A DNA stretch of 64,000 nt from Pseudomonas sp. GM18 (GCF_000282195.1 NZ_AKJT01000004.1:40114-104113); one strand, 5' to 3'. Shown: positions 49,612 to 62,377, numbered from the stretch's first letter. Numbers and translations are program-made. Notes: generated by a model from the sequence alone, not told the origin.

Positions 49612-50463
49612 ATGACTTCTGTTCAGTCCTCGACCCGGTTGCCTTGCGGCAACCGGGTTCTTGATTTGGCCCAGACGCATGTCATGGGCATTCTCAATGT
49701 CACTCCCGATTCCTTTTCCGATGGCGGCCGATACAGCCAGCTGGACGCGGCCCTGCGCCACGCCGAAGCGATGGTGGTGGCCGGCGCAACGCTGATTGAT
49801 GTCGGTGGCGAGTCGACCCGGCCTGGTGCCAGGGCCGTTTCACCACTTGAAGAGCTCGAGCGCGTAGCGCCTATCGTTGAGCGCATCTGTCGCGAACTGG
49901 ATGTGATTATCTCGGTCGATACCTCCACGCCTGCCGTCATGCGTGAAACCGCAAGGCTGGGGGCAGGGTTGATCAATGACGTGCGCTCGTTGCGTCGCGA
50001 CGGTGCTCTTGATGCAGCGGCGGCCACCGGTTTGCCGGTGTGCCTGATGCATATGCTCGGCGAGCCGGGCGATATGCAAGACAATCCGCAGTACCAGGAT
50101 GTTACGAAAGAGGTCGGCGAGTTTCTCGCCGAACGCATGGCCCAGTGTGCGTCGGTGGGTATTCCCGCTGAGCGGATCATCCTCGATCCGGGCTTCGGCT
50201 TCGCGAAAACCCTGCAGCACAACCTAAGCTTGTTTAAACACATGGAGGCCCTGCATGCCTTGGGGCGGCCCCTGTTGGTCGGGGTTTCGCGAAAGAGCAT
50301 GATCGGGCAAGCCTTGAATCGGCCGGTGGGAGAGCGTCTGCATGGCGGCTTGGCACTTGCGGCGCTGGCTTCAGTCAAAGGTGCGCGTATATTGCGCGTC
50401 CATGATGTGGCGGAAACGGTCGACGTGGTGCGGATGATTGCCGCCGTAGAATCAGCCGAATAA
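49612..50463 (+). CDS. folP: Dihydropteroate synthase
   Basis: A 283-residue TIM-barrel enzyme with [26 protein letters not shown] and [10 protein letters not shown]. It joins p-aminobenzoate to the pterin in folate synthesis and is the sulfonamide target. It follows ftsH by 8 bases. Confidence 0.95.
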   Translation: MTSVQSSTRLPCGNRVLDLAQTHVMGILNVTPDSFSDGGRYSQLDAALRHAEAMVVAGATLIDVGGESTRPGARAVSPLEELERVAPIVERICRELDVIISVDTSTPAVMRETARLGAGLINDVRSLRRDGALDAAAATGLPVCLMHMLGEPGDMQDNPQYQDVTKEVGEFLAERMAQCASVGIPAERIILDPGFGFAKTLQHNLSLFKHMEALHALGRPLLVGVSRKSMIGQALNRPVGERLHGGLALAALASVKGARILRVHDVAETVDVVRMIAAVESAE

Positions 50464-50479
50464 AAATGATGGAGTAATT

Positions 50480-51817
50480 ATGAGTAAAAAATACTTTGGC
50501 ACCGACGGCATTCGTGGTCGGGTCGGTCAATACCCTATCACTCCTGATTTCATGCTCAAGCTTGGCTGGGCGGCTGGCATGGCATTTCGCAGCATGGGCG
50601 CCTGTAAGGTGCTCGTGGGCAAGGACACCCGGATCTCCGGTTATATGTTTGAGTCAGCGCTTGAGGCCGGGCTGACCTCGGCAGGTGCTGATGTGATGCT
50701 GTTGGGGCCAATGCCGACGCCGGCCATCGCCTATCTGACGCGGACCTTTCATGCCGAAGCGGGCATCGTGATCAGTGCTTCGCATAATCCTCATGACGAC
50801 AACGGCATCAAGTTTTTCTCTGGTAAGGGCACAAAGCTCCCGGATGAAGTCGAGCTGATGATCGAAGAACTGCTCGACACCCCGATGACCGTGGTTGAGT
50901 CGAGCAAGATCGGCAAGGTCTCGCGAGTCAACGATGCCTCGGGCCGTTATATTGAATTCTGCAAGAGCAGCGTTCCGACCGGTACCAGTTTTGCCGGCCT
51001 GAAGATCGTGCTCGATTGTGCCCATGGTGCGACTTATAAAGTGGCGCCTAGCGTGTTCCGTGAGTTGGGGGCGGATGTCGTTGTGCTTTCTGCCAATCCT
51101 GACGGCCTGAACATCAATGACAATTGCGGTTCGACCCATATGGCGCCGCTGCAAGCGGCCGTACTGGCCGAGTGTGCCGATTTGGGTATTGCCTTCGACG
51201 GTGATGGTGATCGGGTGCAGATGGTTGATCACACCGGTGCTGTCGTCGATGGTGATGAGCTGCTGTTCATTATCGCTCGCGACCTGCAAGAGCGTGGCAA
51301 GTTGCAGGGCGGTGTGGTCGGTACGCTGATGAGTAACCTGGGGCTGGAGTTGGCCCTGGCGGATCTGGCGATTCCTTTTGTGCGTGCCAACGTTGGTGAC
51401 CGTTACGTCATCTCCGAGTTGCTGGAGCGCGATTGGCTGGTGGGCGGTGAAAACTCGGGGCACATTGTCTGCTTCAGTCACACCACTACCGGTGATGCGA
51501 TCATTGCCGCGTTGCAGGTATTGATGGCGCTGAAGCGGCGTGCAGAAGGCCTGGCTCAGTCGCGTCAGGCGTTGCGCAAGTGCCCTCAGGTGTTGATTAA
51601 CGTGCGGTTTGGCGGTGGTGTGAGCCCGCTCGAACATCCGACCGTCAAAGAGGCCAGTGATCGTGTCACTCAAGCGATGGCGGGTCGTGGGCGCGTGTTG
51701 TTGCGCAAGTCCGGGACAGAGCCGCTGGTGCGCGTCATGGTCGAAGGCGAGGACGAAACGCAGGTTCGCGATTACGCCGAAGAGCTGGCAAAACTGGTAA
51801 CTGAAGTTTCTGCCTGA
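50480..51817 (+). CDS. glmM: Phosphoglucosamine mutase
   Basis: A 445-residue enzyme. The phosphoserine loop is [12 protein letters not shown], the metal loop is FDGDGDR, and GGENSGHI and [10 protein letters not shown] bind the sugar phosphate. It makes glucosamine-1-phosphate for peptidoglycan and LPS. It follows folP by 16 bases. Confidence 0.96.
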   Translation: MSKKYFGTDGIRGRVGQYPITPDFMLKLGWAAGMAFRSMGACKVLVGKDTRISGYMFESALEAGLTSAGADVMLLGPMPTPAIAYLTRTFHAEAGIVISASHNPHDDNGIKFFSGKGTKLPDEVELMIEELLDTPMTVVESSKIGKVSRVNDASGRYIEFCKSSVPTGTSFAGLKIVLDCAHGATYKVAPSVFRELGADVVVLSANPDGLNINDNCGSTHMAPLQAAVLAECADLGIAFDGDGDRVQMVDHTGAVVDGDELLFIIARDLQERGKLQGGVVGTLMSNLGLELALADLAIPFVRANVGDRYVISELLERDWLVGGENSGHIVCFSHTTTGDAIIAALQVLMALKRRAEGLAQSRQALRKCPQVLINVRFGGGVSPLEHPTVKEASDRVTQAMAGRGRVLLRKSGTEPLVRVMVEGEDETQVRDYAEELAKLVTEVSA

Positions 51818-51883
51818 TTTCGGCTTGCCAGCCATGATTGTGTTGGGTAACATCTGCGCCCACTTTGACCGACGAGGTACAGC

Positions 51884-52639
51884 ATGCGTCGCCCTATGGT
51901 AGCTGGTAACTGGAAGATGCACGGTACCCGCGCCAGCGTCGCTGAGCTGATCGACGGTCTTCGTCATCTGGCCTTGCCGAGCGGTGTTGATGTCGCGGTG
52001 TTCCCGCCTTGCTTGTACATCAATCAAGTGATTGATGGTTTGCAAGGGAAGTCGATTTCGGTCGGCGCGCAGAACTCTGCGATTGAGTCCGGGCAGGGTG
52101 CGTTGACAGGTGAGATTTCGCCGAGTCAGTTAGTGGATGCAGGTTGTTCCCTGGTGCTTGTCGGGCACTCCGAGCGCCGCCAGATAATGGGCGAACTCGA
52201 CGGGACGCTGAATCGCAAATTTGCGGCAGCACAGGCATGTGGCTTGATTCCGGTGTTGTGTGTAGGGGAAACCCTCGAGCAGCGCGAAGCCGGAAAAACT
52301 CTTGAGGTTGTCGGGCGTCAGCTGGGCAGCATCATCGAGGAGCTGGGTGTTGGTGCTTTTGCAAAGGCAGTAATTGCTTACGAGCCGGTCTGGGCCATTG
52401 GCACCGGGCTGACTGCTTCGCCGCAACAAGCGCAGGATGTGCATGCAGCCATTCGCGCCCAGTTGGCGGCAGAGAATTCTGAAGTCGCACAAGGTGTGCG
52501 GCTTCTATACGGCGGCAGCGTGAAGGCGGCCAATGCGGCCGAACTGTTCGGCATGCCGGATATCGATGGGGGGCTCATTGGTGGAGCTTCCCTGAATGCA
52601 GATGAGTTCGGTGCGATTTGTCGCGCCGCGGGAAACTGA
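51884..52639 (+). CDS. tpiA: Triosephosphate isomerase
   Basis: A 251-residue TIM barrel. GNWKMHG gives the catalytic Lys, LVGHSERR the His and [11 protein letters not shown] the Glu and flexible loop. It interconverts dihydroxyacetone phosphate and glyceraldehyde-3-phosphate. GAGG lies 9 bases before the ATG. Confidence 0.96.
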   Translation: MRRPMVAGNWKMHGTRASVAELIDGLRHLALPSGVDVAVFPPCLYINQVIDGLQGKSISVGAQNSAIESGQGALTGEISPSQLVDAGCSLVLVGHSERRQIMGELDGTLNRKFAAAQACGLIPVLCVGETLEQREAGKTLEVVGRQLGSIIEELGVGAFAKAVIAYEPVWAIGTGLTASPQQAQDVHAAIRAQLAAENSEVAQGVRLLYGGSVKAANAAELFGMPDIDGGLIGGASLNADEFGAICRAAGN

Positions 52640-52643
52640 AAAA

Positions 52644-53027
52644 ATGCTGGAAACAGTCGTAGTCGTTTTTCATCTGCTGGGTGCATTGGGCGTAGTTGCT
52701 CTGGTATTGCTGCAGCAGGGTAAGGGTGCGGACGCTGGCGCATCTTTCGGAGCAGGTGCTTCAAATACTGTGTTCGGAAGCCAAGGTTCCTCTACCTTTC
52801 TTAGTAAGTTTACTGCTATACTTGCCGCCGGTTTCTTCATAACCAGCTTGGGGTTAGGTTACTTTGCTAAAGAGAAGGCTCATCAGCTGACTCAAGTAGG
52901 TTTGCCAAACCCGGCAGTGTTGGAAGTTCCAAAGCAACAACCGGCTTCTGATGATGTCCCGGTGCTTCAAGAGCAAAAGTCGGCTACTCCAGCGACTGAC
53001 GTACCTCCAGCTCAAGAGCAGAAGTAA
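52644..53027 (+). CDS. secG: Protein-export membrane protein SecG
   Basis: A 127-residue protein with two membrane segments, [20 protein letters not shown] and the second around [13 protein letters not shown], separated by [15 protein letters not shown]. It has a Pro/Gln-rich tail. It supports SecYE translocation. The start is 4 bases after tpiA. Confidence 0.93.
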   Translation: MLETVVVVFHLLGALGVVALVLLQQGKGADAGASFGAGASNTVFGSQGSSTFLSKFTAILAAGFFITSLGLGYFAKEKAHQLTQVGLPNPAVLEVPKQQPASDDVPVLQEQKSATPATDVPPAQEQK

Positions 53028-53049
53028 GAAGAGTTTCAAACGTAGTATC

Positions 53050-53135
53050 GCCGAGGTGGTGGAATTGGTAGACACGCAACCTTGAGGTGGTTGTGCCCAT
53101 AGGGTGTAGGGGTTCGAGTCCCCTTCTCGGTACCA
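53050..53135 (+). tRNA. tRNA-Leu (GAG)
   Basis: An 86-nt class II tRNA with long variable arm. The anticodon loop TTGAGGT gives anticodon GAG, and the T-arm GGTTCGAGTCC precedes encoded CCA. It lies just downstream of secG, as in other pseudomonads. Confidence 0.95.
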
Positions 53136-53142
53136 ATTATCA

Positions 53143-53168
53143 GGAGAGCCCGCTGTTGCGGGCTTTCT
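53143..53168 (+). terminator. Terminator after tRNA-Leu
   Basis: AGCCCGC, a short loop and GCGGGCT are followed by a T-rich stretch. Confidence 0.7.
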
Positions 53169-53231
53169 TGTAGGTGGAAGGTTACATTGACCCTGTCAGG
53201 GATCGGTCGTATACTTCCGCCCCAGCTTTGT

Positions 53232-53308
<77 letters not shown>

Positions 53309-53313
53309 GTTTA

Positions 53314-53339
53314 AGGAGCCCCTTTTCAGGGGCTTTTTG
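53314..53339 (+). terminator. Terminator after tRNA-fMet
   Basis: GAGCCCC, TTTTCA and GGGGCTTTTTG form a classical intrinsic terminator. Confidence 0.85.
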
Positions 53340-53382
53340 TTAGCTGGACACTTTCAACGCCGCTATTCGGCGGCGTTTCAAG

Positions 53383-53408
53383 GATGGGCGTTTCGCCCAT
53401 TTTTTTAT
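53383..53408 (+). terminator. Hairpin ahead of rimP
   Basis: ATGGGCG, TTT and CGCCCAT are followed by seven T. A second hairpin, ACGCCGC/GCGGCGT, lies just upstream. It may be a back-up terminator or a leader attenuator of the rimP-nusA-infB operon. Confidence 0.65.
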
Positions 53409-53446
53409 TTTGCATAGCATGCACATACATGCACGAGGGGGTTCAG

Positions 53447-53905
53447 GTGTCGAGCAAGCTAGAAGAGTTGCAGGCCTTGCTGGCCCCGGTGGTCGTGGCC
53501 CTAGGCTATGAATGCTGGGGTATTGAGTTTTCGGCTCAAGGTCGCCACTCAATGTTGCGCGTTTATATCGATAAGGAAGGCGGCGTGCTGGTGGACGATT
53601 GTGCCATCGTCAGTCGCCAGATCAGCGGTGTGCTGGATGTTGAAGACCCAATCTCCGTTGAATATACCCTTGAAGTTTCCTCGCCTGGCATGGAACGCCC
53701 ACTGTTCACTCTTGAGCAGTTTGCAAAATTTGCCGGTGAACAAGTGAAGATCAAGCTGCGCTCGCCTTTTGAAGGTCGACGCAACTTTCAGGGCCTTCTG
53801 CGCGGTGTAGAAGAGCAGGACGTCGTGGTGCAGGTTGAAGACCATGAGTTCCTGTTGCCGATCGATATGATCGACAAGGCCAACATTATTCCCAGTTTTG
53901 ACTGA
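53447..53905 (+). CDS. rimP: Ribosome maturation factor RimP
   Basis: A 152-residue protein with [32 protein letters not shown] and [11 protein letters not shown]. The GTG start (SSKLEEL) is preceded by GAGGGGG and gives the family's normal length. It is needed for 30S maturation and leads the nusA-infB operon. Confidence 0.93.
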   Translation: MSSKLEELQALLAPVVVALGYECWGIEFSAQGRHSMLRVYIDKEGGVLVDDCAIVSRQISGVLDVEDPISVEYTLEVSSPGMERPLFTLEQFAKFAGEQVKIKLRSPFEGRRNFQGLLRGVEEQDVVVQVEDHEFLLPIDMIDKANIIPSFD

Positions 53906-53952
53906 GACGCGGATCCCGCGGATCCAATGGCTTGCGAAAGGCGAGGCGTACG

Positions 53953-55434
53953 ATGAGCAAAGAAGTACTGCTGGTTGTTGAGTCGGTATCCAATGAAAAG
54001 GGCGTACCGGCAAACGTAATTTTTGAAGCGCTGGAGCTGGCTCTGGCCACTGCTACCAAAAAGCGTTTCGAGGACGAAGTCGATCTGCGTGTGGAAATCA
54101 ATCGCCACACCGGTGCTTATGAGACATTCCGTCGCTGGACGGTCGTCGAAGAAGCCGACCTGGACGATCCGGCTATCGAAACCTGGCCGAGCAAGGTTGC
54201 GCAAACGCATCCTGGTGCCAAGGTCGGTGACGTTGTCGAAGAAAAAATCGAATCCATCGAGTTCGGCCGCATTGCTGCACAGACTGCCAAGCAAGTCATC
54301 GTGCAGAAAGTTCGCGAAGCCGAGCGTGCTCAAGTCGTTGATGCCTATCGCGAGCGCCTGGGGGAAATCATCTCCGGCACCGTGAAGAAAGTCACCCGCG
54401 ACAACGTGATCGTCGACCTGGGCAATAACGCAGAAGCGTTGCTGGCCCGTGAAGACATCATCTCTCGCGAAACCTTCCGGGTTGGCGTGCGTCTGCGTGC
54501 GCTGCTCAAGGAAATCCGCACCGAGAACCGCGGCCCGCAGCTGATCCTGTCGCGTACCGCGCCGGAAATGCTGATCGAGTTGTTCCGCATCGAAGTGCCG
54601 GAAATCGCTGAAGGCCTGATCGAAGTAATGGCTGCGTCCCGTGACCCGGGTTCGCGTGCCAAGATCGCGGTCCGCTCCAAGGACAAACGCATCGACCCGC
54701 AAGGCGCTTGCATCGGTATGCGCGGTTCGCGCGTCCAGGCAGTGTCCGGCGAGTTGGGCGGTGAGCGTGTGGACATCGTCCTGTGGGACGATAACCCGGC
54801 TCAGTTCGTGATCAATGCAATGTCGCCGGCTGAAGTGGCGGCAATTATCGTTGACGAAGATGCCCATGCAATGGACATCGCCGTTGGCGCAGACAATCTG
54901 GCTCAGGCCATCGGTCGCGGTGGTCAGAACGTGCGTCTGGCTAGCCAGTTGACTGGCTGGACCCTGAACGTGATGACCGAATCGGACATCCAGGCTAAGC
55001 AGCAAGCAGAAACCGGCGACATCCTGCGCAACTTCATCGACGAGCTGGAAGTCGACGAAGACCTGGCACAGGTGCTGGTAGATGAAGGTTTCACCAGCCT
55101 GGAAGAGATTGCCTACGTACCGTTGGAAGAAATGCTCAACATCGACGGCTTTGACGAAGAAACCGTCAACGAGCTTCGCGCTCGCGCCAAGGATCGTTTG
55201 TTGACCAAAGCCATCGCTACTGAGGAAAAGCTGGCAGACGCCCATCCGGCCGAAGACCTGCTCTCGCTTGAGGGTATGGACAAGGATTTGGCGATGGAAC
55301 TGGCGGTGCGCGGCGTAATTACCCGCGAAGACCTGGCCGAGCAGTCTATTGACGACCTGCTCGACATCGACGGCATTGACGATGATCGTGCCGGCAAGTT
55401 GATCATGGCCGCCCGAGCCCACTGGTTCGAGTAA
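53953..55434 (+). CDS. nusA: Transcription factor NusA
   Basis: A 493-residue protein: N-terminal RNA-polymerase-binding domain, S1 domain, two KH domains ([19 protein letters not shown]) and two C-terminal acidic repeats ([29 protein letters not shown]). It acts in pausing, termination and antitermination. The start is [10 protein letters not shown] after GAAAGGCGAGG. Confidence 0.95.
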   Translation: MSKEVLLVVESVSNEKGVPANVIFEALELALATATKKRFEDEVDLRVEINRHTGAYETFRRWTVVEEADLDDPAIETWPSKVAQTHPGAKVGDVVEEKIESIEFGRIAAQTAKQVIVQKVREAERAQVVDAYRERLGEIISGTVKKVTRDNVIVDLGNNAEALLAREDIISRETFRVGVRLRALLKEIRTENRGPQLILSRTAPEMLIELFRIEVPEIAEGLIEVMAASRDPGSRAKIAVRSKDKRIDPQGACIGMRGSRVQAVSGELGGERVDIVLWDDNPAQFVINAMSPAEVAAIIVDEDAHAMDIAVGADNLAQAIGRGGQNVRLASQLTGWTLNVMTESDIQAKQQAETGDILRNFIDELEVDEDLAQVLVDEGFTSLEEIAYVPLEEMLNIDGFDEETVNELRARAKDRLLTKAIATEEKLADAHPAEDLLSLEGMDKDLAMELAVRGVITREDLAEQSIDDLLDIDGIDDDRAGKLIMAARAHWFE

Positions 55435-55461
55435 TTAGGCGCGGCCTGAGGAGAGAAGTGC

Positions 55462-57981
55462 ATGACGCAAGTCACGGTGAAACAACTGGCCGATGAGGTC
55501 AAAACACCGGTAGAGCGCCTGTTGCAGCAGATGCGTGAGGCAGGTCTGCCGCACACCGCCGCCGAAGAACATGTGACTGACAGTGAGAAGCAATCTTTGC
55601 TGACTCACTTGAAAAGCAGCCACAAGGCGAAAGTGGAAGAACCACGCAAGATCACGCTGCAGCGTAAAACCACCAGCACCCTGCGTGTTGCTGGCAGCAA
55701 AAGCATCAGCGTTGAAGTACGCAAGAAGAAAGTCTTCGTGCAACGCAGCCCGGAAGAAATCGAAGCTGAGCGCAAACGCGAACTGGAAGAACGTCGCGCA
55801 GTAGAAAATGCTGCACGTCAGAAGGCTGAAGAAGAAGCCAAGCGTCGCGCCGAAGAAGAAGCGCGTCGCCAGCCTGCTCCTGCGCAAACCGCTCCTGTCG
55901 AAGCTGTCGCAGCGCCTGTTGCGGTTGCCGAGCCCGTGCGTGAAAGCGCCCCGGTCGTGGCCGCTGCACCTGCAGCTGACACTCGCAAACGCGACGAGCA
56001 GCGTCGTCCGGACAAACCACGTGCCGACGATAGCAATCGTCGTGGCAGTGGCGATGGCGAGCGCAAAAACGCTCCGCATCGTGCTTCGGTCAAGGAAAAA
56101 GCGCCTGCTCCACGCGTTGCTCCACGTACTACCGACGAAGAAAGCGATGGCTTCCGTCGTGGTGGTCGCGGCAAGGCCAAGCTGAAGAAACGCAACGCCC
56201 ACGGTTTCCAGAGCCCAACCGGCCCTGTTGTGCGCGAAGTGAAGATCGGCGAGACCATCACTGTTGGCGATCTCGCCCAGCAGATGTCGGTCAAGGCTGC
56301 TGAAATCATCAAGTTCATGTTCAAACTGGGTACCCCAGCGACCATCAACCAGGTACTGGATCAGGAAACTGCCCAACTGGTTGCCGAAGAGCTGGGCCAC
56401 AAAGTGACCCTGGTCAGCGACACGGCCCTGGAAGACTCCCTGGCAGAGTCCCTGAAGTTTGAAGGTGAGACGTTCTCCCGTGCACCGGTTGTGACCGTAA
56501 TGGGTCACGTTGACCACGGTAAGACCTCGCTGCTCGACTACATCCGTCGTGCCAAGGTAGCTGCTGGCGAAGCCGGTGGTATCACCCAGCACATCGGTGC
56601 ATACCACGTTGAAACCGAACGCGGCATGGTCACCTTCCTCGACACCCCTGGTCACGCCGCGTTTACCGCCATGCGTGCCCGTGGTGCCAAGGCGACCGAC
56701 ATCGTGATCCTGGTGGTTGCAGCGGACGACGGCGTAATGCCGCAGACCGTTGAAGCTGTTCAGCACGCTCAGGCGGCTGGCGTACCTCTGGTTGTTGCAG
56801 TGAACAAAATCGACAAGCCGGGCGCCGATCTCGATCGCATCCGTAGCGAATTGTCGGTTCACGGCGTGACTTCGGAAGAGTGGGGCGGTGACACCCCGTT
56901 CGTATCGGTTTCGGCGAAGGTCGGTACCGGCGTGGACGAGTTGCTCGAAGCTGTTCTGCTGCAGGCTGAAGTTCTCGAACTGAAAGCGACCCCTTCGGCT
57001 CCTGGTCGTGGTGTTGTGGTTGAATCGCGTCTCGACAAAGGTCGTGGTCCGGTTGCAACCGTTCTGGTTCAAGACGGTACCCTGCGCCAGGGCGACATGG
57101 TGCTGGTCGGTTCGAACTATGGCCGCGTTCGCGCCATGCTCGACGAGAACGGCAAGCCAATCAAGGAAGCCGGTCCTTCCATCCCTGTCGAGATCCTCGG
57201 CCTGGACGGTACTCCGGACGCTGGCGACGAGATGAGCGTAGTTGCTGACGAGAAGAAAGCCCGTGAAGTGGCTCTGTTCCGTCAAGGCAAGTTCCGCGAA
57301 GTCAAATTGGCCCGTGCTCACGCCGGCAAGCTTGAAAACATCTTCGAGAACATGGGTCAGGAAGAGAAGAAGACGCTCAACATCGTCCTCAAATCCGACG
57401 TCCGTGGTTCGCTGGAAGCGTTGAACGGTGCCTTGAATGGCCTGGGTAACGACGAAGTGCAAGTGCGTGTGGTCGGTGGCGGTGTCGGTGGTATCACCGA
57501 GTCCGACGCCAACCTGGCACTGGCCTCCAACGCTGTACTGTTCGGCTTCAACGTGCGTGCCGATGCCGGCGCTCGCAAGATCGTCGAGCAGGAAGGTCTG
57601 GATATGCGTTACTACAACGTGATCTACGACATCATCGAAGACGTCAAGAAAGCCCTCACCGGTATGCTGGGCAGCGATGTTCGCGAGAACATCCTGGGTA
57701 CCGCTGAAGTGCGTGACGTGTTCCGTTCGCCGAAGTTTGGCGCGATCGCCGGTTGCATGGTTATCGAAGGTGTTGTTCACCGTAACCGTCCAATCCGTGT
57801 ACTGCGTGAAGACATCGTTATCTTCGAAGGCGAGCTGGAATCCCTGCGCCGCTTCAAGGATGACGCTTCCGAAGTACGTGCCGGCATGGAATGCGGTATC
57901 GGCGTGAAGAGCTACAACGACGTCAAAGTCGGTGACAAGATCGAAGTCTTCGAGAAGGTTCAGGTTGCTCGCAGCCTCTAA
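55462..57981 (+). CDS. infB: Translation initiation factor IF-2
   Basis: An 839-residue GTPase. The N-terminal part is charged and Ala/Pro-rich (residues 70-240). The G domain has [17 protein letters not shown] and NKID, and C-terminal beta-barrels bind fMet-tRNA. It delivers the initiator tRNA to the 30S subunit. Confidence 0.97.
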   Translation: MTQVTVKQLADEVKTPVERLLQQMREAGLPHTAAEEHVTDSEKQSLLTHLKSSHKAKVEEPRKITLQRKTTSTLRVAGSKSISVEVRKKKVFVQRSPEEIEAERKRELEERRAVENAARQKAEEEAKRRAEEEARRQPAPAQTAPVEAVAAPVAVAEPVRESAPVVAAAPAADTRKRDEQRRPDKPRADDSNRRGSGDGERKNAPHRASVKEKAPAPRVAPRTTDEESDGFRRGGRGKAKLKKRNAHGFQSPTGPVVREVKIGETITVGDLAQQMSVKAAEIIKFMFKLGTPATINQVLDQETAQLVAEELGHKVTLVSDTALEDSLAESLKFEGETFSRAPVVTVMGHVDHGKTSLLDYIRRAKVAAGEAGGITQHIGAYHVETERGMVTFLDTPGHAAFTAMRARGAKATDIVILVVAADDGVMPQTVEAVQHAQAAGVPLVVAVNKIDKPGADLDRIRSELSVHGVTSEEWGGDTPFVSVSAKVGTGVDELLEAVLLQAEVLELKATPSAPGRGVVVESRLDKGRGPVATVLVQDGTLRQGDMVLVGSNYGRVRAMLDENGKPIKEAGPSIPVEILGLDGTPDAGDEMSVVADEKKAREVALFRQGKFREVKLARAHAGKLENIFENMGQEEKKTLNIVLKSDVRGSLEALNGALNGLGNDEVQVRVVGGGVGGITESDANLALASNAVLFGFNVRADAGARKIVEQEGLDMRYYNVIYDIIEDVKKALTGMLGSDVRENILGTAEVRDVFRSPKFGAIAGCMVIEGVVHRNRPIRVLREDIVIFEGELESLRRFKDDASEVRAGMECGIGVKSYNDVKVGDKIEVFEKVQVARSL

Positions 57982-58049
57982 CTCGCGCACTTCAAGAGCC
58001 GTGATGGCCAGCCGCATGCAATTGCGCGGCGCATCAGTCGGACTCTAAA

Positions 58050-58087
58050 CGCAACGCCCGGTCTGGCTTTTGTCAGGCCGGGCGTTT
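58050..58087 (+). terminator. Hairpin between infB and rbfA
   Basis: AACGCCCGG and CCGGGCGTT pair around an inner CTG/CAG stem, followed by three T. A weak terminator or processing site within the operon. Confidence 0.6.
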
Positions 58088-58140
58088 GCCGCTTTCAGAC
58101 CCTTCGGGTTTCACCGTGGGGCAGTAACAGGTAACAAGAC

Positions 58141-58542
58141 ATGGCAAAAGAATATAGCCGTACCCAACGTATCGGCGATCAGATGCAGCGTGAGCTGGCA
58201 CAGCTGATCCGTCGTGAAGTCAAAGACCCGCGCGTCGGGCTGGTCACCATTACCGCTGTTGAAGTCAGCCGTGACGTCGGTCACGCCAAGATATTCATCA
58301 CCGTGATGGGGCAGGACAGCCGCGACGACATCGCGCAAAGCATCAAGGTGCTCAACTCCGCCGCCGGCTTCCTGCGCATGCAGTTGGCTCGCGAGATGAA
58401 GTTGCGCAGCGTTCCACAGTTGCACTTCCATTACGACGAAAGCGTCGTGCGTGGCGCGCACCTGTCGGCCCTGATCGAACGCGCGGTGGCTGAAGACAAT
58501 CAGCACCCGGTAGCGGCTGAACCCGAAGACGCCAAGGAGTAA
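58141..58542 (+). CDS. rbfA: Ribosome-binding factor A
   Basis: A 133-residue KH-fold protein: [23 protein letters not shown] at its start (helices), then [14 protein letters not shown] and LHFHYDESV. It matures the 5' end of 16S rRNA. Confidence 0.95.
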   Translation: MAKEYSRTQRIGDQMQRELAQLIRREVKDPRVGLVTITAVEVSRDVGHAKIFITVMGQDSRDDIAQSIKVLNSAAGFLRMQLAREMKLRSVPQLHFHYDESVVRGAHLSALIERAVAEDNQHPVAAEPEDAKE

Positions 58543-58545
58543 TCG

Positions 58546-59463
58546 GTGGCTCAGGTCAAACGTATCCGTCGTAACGTCAGCGGTATCATCCTGCTCGACA
58601 AGCCGTTGGGGTTCACTTCCAACGCGGCGTTGCAGAAGGTCCGCTGGTTGCTCAATGCCGAGAAGGCCGGGCACACCGGCAGTCTCGATCCGCTGGCCAC
58701 CGGCGTGTTGCCGTTGTGCTTCGGTGAGGCCACCAAGTTCTCGCAATACCTGCTCGATTCCGACAAGGGTTATGAAACCCTGGCGCAACTGGGCAAGACC
58801 ACCACCACGGCGGATGCCGAAGGTGAGGTTTTGCTGGAGCGTCCGGTGACCGTTGGTCGTGCCGATATCGAAGCTGTGTTGCCGAAATTTCGTGGGCAAA
58901 TCAGTCAGATACCGCCGATGTACTCGGCACTCAAGCGCGATGGTCAGCCGCTGTACAAGCTGGCCCGTGCAGGTGAAGTAGTGGAGCGCGAACCGCGTTC
59001 TGTTACTATTGCGCGCTTGGAATTACTGGCCTTTGAGGGTGATACTGCGCGGCTTGCGGTGGATTGCAGCAAAGGCACCTATATCCGCACCCTGGTGGAG
59101 GATATCGGTGAGCAACTCGGTTGTGGCGCTTACGTGGCTGAATTGCGACGTACCCAGGCCGGGCCTTTCACGCTTGCACAGACTGTCACGCTGGAAGAGC
59201 TGGAAGCGGTACATGCCGAAGGCGGCAACGAAGCGGTCGACCGCTTCCTGATGCCATCGGACAGCGGCCTGCTGGATTGGCCACTGTTGCAGTTCTCGGA
59301 AGCGAGCGCGTTCTACTGGCTCAACGGCCAGCCGGTACGTGCCCCGGATGCACCGAAATTTGGCATGGTACGGGTACAGGATCACAATGGTCGCTTCATC
59401 GGTATCGGTGAAGTGAGCGAAGACGGGCGCATCGCGCCACGTCGTTTGATTCGGTCAGAATGA
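58546..59463 (+). CDS. truB: tRNA pseudouridine-55 synthase
   Basis: A 305-residue enzyme with [14 protein letters not shown], the catalytic Asp in [12 protein letters not shown], and a PUA-like C-terminal part. The GTG start is 7 bases after AAGGAG, which overlaps the end of rbfA. Confidence 0.95.
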   Translation: MAQVKRIRRNVSGIILLDKPLGFTSNAALQKVRWLLNAEKAGHTGSLDPLATGVLPLCFGEATKFSQYLLDSDKGYETLAQLGKTTTTADAEGEVLLERPVTVGRADIEAVLPKFRGQISQIPPMYSALKRDGQPLYKLARAGEVVEREPRSVTIARLELLAFEGDTARLAVDCSKGTYIRTLVEDIGEQLGCGAYVAELRRTQAGPFTLAQTVTLEELEAVHAEGGNEAVDRFLMPSDSGLLDWPLLQFSEASAFYWLNGQPVRAPDAPKFGMVRVQDHNGRFIGIGEVSEDGRIAPRRLIRSE

Positions 59464-59606
59464 CCGAAAACCAGTCTGTGTAACAGCAGGCTGGCGAGGG
59501 TGGCTGTCAACAGGCACGGTCACTACTCTTTTTTAGATACAGGGATTTGTCCCTGGCCTGTTGAAGCTGTTTCCCTGAAACAGTTTCCTGATAAAAGGAT
59601 TGCCTC

Positions 59607-59876
59607 ATGGCTCTCGACGTTCAAGAAAAAGCTCAAATCGTAGCTGACTACCAGCAAGCTGTTGGTGACACTGGTTCGCCAGAAGTGCAAGTTGCACTGC
59701 TGACCGCCAACATCAACAAACTGCAAGGTCACTTCAAGGCCAACGGTAAAGATCACCACTCCCGTCGTGGTCTGATCCGCATGGTTAACCAGCGTCGTAA
59801 GCTGCTGGACTACCTGAAAGGCAAGGACGTGAGCCGTTACAGCGCTCTGATCGCTCGCCTGGGTCTGCGTCGCTAA
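59607..59876 (+). CDS. rpsO: 30S ribosomal protein S15
   Basis: An 89-residue helical protein with [18 protein letters not shown] and [20 protein letters not shown]. The leader upstream contains ACAGGGA/TCCCTGG and CTGTTTCC/GAAACAG hairpins that could form the pseudoknot used for S15 autoregulation in other bacteria. Confidence 0.97.
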   Translation: MALDVQEKAQIVADYQQAVGDTGSPEVQVALLTANINKLQGHFKANGKDHHSRRGLIRMVNQRRKLLDYLKGKDVSRYSALIARLGLRR

Positions 59877-60086
59877 TAAGCGATTGCGCTAGAGGTTGGT
59901 TGTCTGTCGTGCGTCAGCGGGTTACCCGCCAGCGCATGGCAGGCTTCCAGCCTCAAGTTTTATCTGGATATCTGCTTTGCCTGAGTGATAGCACCCTGGA
60001 CAATCCTGTCGGGCCGATTCCCGGCGTTGCCCAAGAATTTCGCAAGAAACCAGTTCCCCCAAGAGCCACAAAGAAGGTAGGACACC

Positions 60087-62192
60087 GTGAACCCGGTAAT
60101 CAAAAAATTCCAGTTCGGTCAGTCGACCGTTACCCTCGAGACTGGCCGTATCGCCCGTCAGGCCTCCGGCGCAGTATTGGTCACCGTTGACGACGACGTC
60201 AGCGTATTGGTGACCGTCGTCGGTGCCAAACAAGCCGATCCAGGCAAGGGCTTCTTCCCTCTGTCTGTTCACTACCAGGAAAAGACTTACGCTGCCGGCA
60301 AGATCCCTGGCGGTTTCTTCAAGCGCGAAGGCCGTCCTTCCGAGAAAGAAACCCTGACTTCCCGACTGATCGACCGTCCGATCCGTCCGCTGTTCCCTGA
60401 AGGCTTCATGAACGAAGTGCAGGTTGTCTGCACCGTCGTTTCCACCAGCAAGAAGACCGATCCGGACATCGCTGCGATGATCGGTACCTCGGCTGCGCTG
60501 GCCATCTCCGGCATTCCTTTCGATGGCCCGATCGGCGCTGCCCGCGTTGCGTTCCACGAAAGCACCGGCTACCTGCTGAACCCGACTTACGAACAACTGA
60601 AAGCTTCGAGCCTGGACATGGTCGTTGCCGGTACTTCGGAAGCGGTATTGATGGTTGAATCGGAAGCCAAAGAGCTGACCGAAGACCAGATGCTGGGCGC
60701 GGTACTGTTTGCTCACGACGAGTTCCAGGTGGTGATCAACGCCGTTAAAGAACTGGCCGCTGAAGCTGCCAAGCCAACCTGGACCTGGGCTCCACAGGCC
60801 GAAGCGACCGAACTGCTGGGTGCTATCCGTGCCGAGTTCGGCGAAGCGATCTCCCAGGCCTACACCATCACCATCAAGGCCGACCGTTACGCTCGTCTGG
60901 GCGAACTGAAAGACCAGGTGGTTGCCAAGCTGTCCGGCGAAGAAGGCCAACCTTCGGCTGCTGACGTCAAAGCTGCGTTCGGCGAAATCGAATACCGCAC
61001 CGTTCGCGAAAACATCGTTAACGGCAAGCCACGTATCGACGGCCGCGACACCCGCACCGTACGTCCGCTGAACATCGAAGTCGGTGTTCTGCCGAAGACT
61101 CACGGTTCGGCACTGTTCACCCGTGGCGAAACCCAGGCTCTGGTAGTCGCGACACTGGGCACCGCCCGTGACGCACAACTGCTGGATACTCTGGAAGGCG
61201 AGAAAAAAGACCCGTTCATGCTGCACTACAACTTCCCTCCGTTCTCGGTGGGCGAGTGTGGTCGCATGGGTGGCGCCGGTCGTCGCGAAATCGGTCACGG
61301 CCGTCTGGCCCGTCGTTCGGTTCAGGCCATGCTGCCTGCTGCCGACGTGTTCCCGTACACCATCCGTGTTGTGTCGGAAATCACCGAGTCCAACGGTTCG
61401 AGCTCCATGGCTTCGGTCTGCGGCGCTTCCCTGGCTCTGATGGACGCCGGCGTTCCGATGAAGGCACCGGTTGCCGGTATCGCCATGGGTCTGGTTAAAG
61501 AAGGCGAGAAATTCGCCGTCCTGACCGACATCCTGGGTGACGAAGACCACCTGGGCGACATGGACTTCAAAGTAGCCGGTACCGCCAAAGGTGTGACCGC
61601 GCTGCAGATGGACATCAAGATCAAGGGCATCACCGAAGAAATCATGGAAATCGCTCTGGGCCAAGCCCTGGAAGCGCGCCTGAATATCCTCGGTCAGATG
61701 AACCAGATCATTGGCCAGTCGCGTACCGAATTGTCGGAAAACGCTCCGACCATGATCGCGATGAAAATCGACACTGACAAAATCCGTGATGTCATCGGTA
61801 AAGGCGGCGCGACCATTCGTGCGATCTGTGAAGAGACCAAGGCTTCGATCGATATCGAAGACGACGGTTCGATCAAGATCTTCGGCGAAACCAAGGAAGC
61901 GGCTGAAGCGGCACGTCAGCGCGTTCTGGGTATCACCGCTGAAGCTGAAATCGGCAAGATCTATGTAGGTAAGGTTGAGCGCATCGTCGACTTCGGCGCA
62001 TTCGTCAACATCCTGCCGGGCAAGGACGGTCTGGTTCACATCTCGATGCTGAGCGATGCTCGCGTAGAGAAAGTGACCGACATCCTGAAAGAAGGCCAGG
62101 AAGTGGAAGTTCTGGTACTGGACGTGGACAACCGCGGCCGTATCAAGCTGTCCATCAAAGACGTAGCAGCGGCTAAGGCTTCGGGCGTTTAA
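60087..62192 (+). CDS. pnp: Polynucleotide phosphorylase
   Basis: A 701-residue exoribonuclease: two RNase PH domains (first [11 protein letters not shown], second FPPFSVGE and [13 protein letters not shown]), a KH domain ([12 protein letters not shown]) and an S1 domain ([18 protein letters not shown]). It degrades mRNA 3' to 5' as part of the degradosome. The start is GTG after AGGTAGGA. The 210-base leader may hold an RNase III autoregulatory stem, but I could not trace one clearly. Confidence 0.96.
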   Translation: MNPVIKKFQFGQSTVTLETGRIARQASGAVLVTVDDDVSVLVTVVGAKQADPGKGFFPLSVHYQEKTYAAGKIPGGFFKREGRPSEKETLTSRLIDRPIRPLFPEGFMNEVQVVCTVVSTSKKTDPDIAAMIGTSAALAISGIPFDGPIGAARVAFHESTGYLLNPTYEQLKASSLDMVVAGTSEAVLMVESEAKELTEDQMLGAVLFAHDEFQVVINAVKELAAEAAKPTWTWAPQAEATELLGAIRAEFGEAISQAYTITIKADRYARLGELKDQVVAKLSGEEGQPSAADVKAAFGEIEYRTVRENIVNGKPRIDGRDTRTVRPLNIEVGVLPKTHGSALFTRGETQALVVATLGTARDAQLLDTLEGEKKDPFMLHYNFPPFSVGECGRMGGAGRREIGHGRLARRSVQAMLPAADVFPYTIRVVSEITESNGSSSMASVCGASLALMDAGVPMKAPVAGIAMGLVKEGEKFAVLTDILGDEDHLGDMDFKVAGTAKGVTALQMDIKIKGITEEIMEIALGQALEARLNILGQMNQIIGQSRTELSENAPTMIAMKIDTDKIRDVIGKGGATIRAICEETKASIDIEDDGSIKIFGETKEAAEAARQRVLGITAEAEIGKIYVGKVERIVDFGAFVNILPGKDGLVHISMLSDARVEKVTDILKEGQEVEVLVLDVDNRGRIKLSIKDVAAAKASGV

Positions 62193-62222
62193 TTACCCCC
62201 GCGCCAACCGCTTCACCGTTAT

Positions 62223-62260
62223 AAAAAATGCCCCGCCGTGAAAACGGCGGGGCATTTTTT
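62223..62260 (+). terminator. pnp terminator
   Basis: AAAAAATGCCCCGCCGT, a GAAA loop and its exact complement ending in TTTTTT. Confidence 0.92.
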
Positions 62261-62279
62261 TGTGTGCAGGAAGATCAAG

Positions 62280-62377
62280 AGATCGCAGCCTTCGGCAGCT
62301 CCTACAGTTTCGATGTACGCCGCCATATCGCGGTTGAACACAATCTCGGGCAGGAGCTACCGAAGGCTGCGATCTTT
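62280..62377. repeat. REP-type inverted pair (second family)
   Basis: Arms based on AGATCGCAGCCTTCGG and CCGAAGGCTGCGATCT face each other about 50 bases apart. This is a common REP doublet of fluorescent pseudomonads and differs from the one at 30024-30129. Confidence 0.8.
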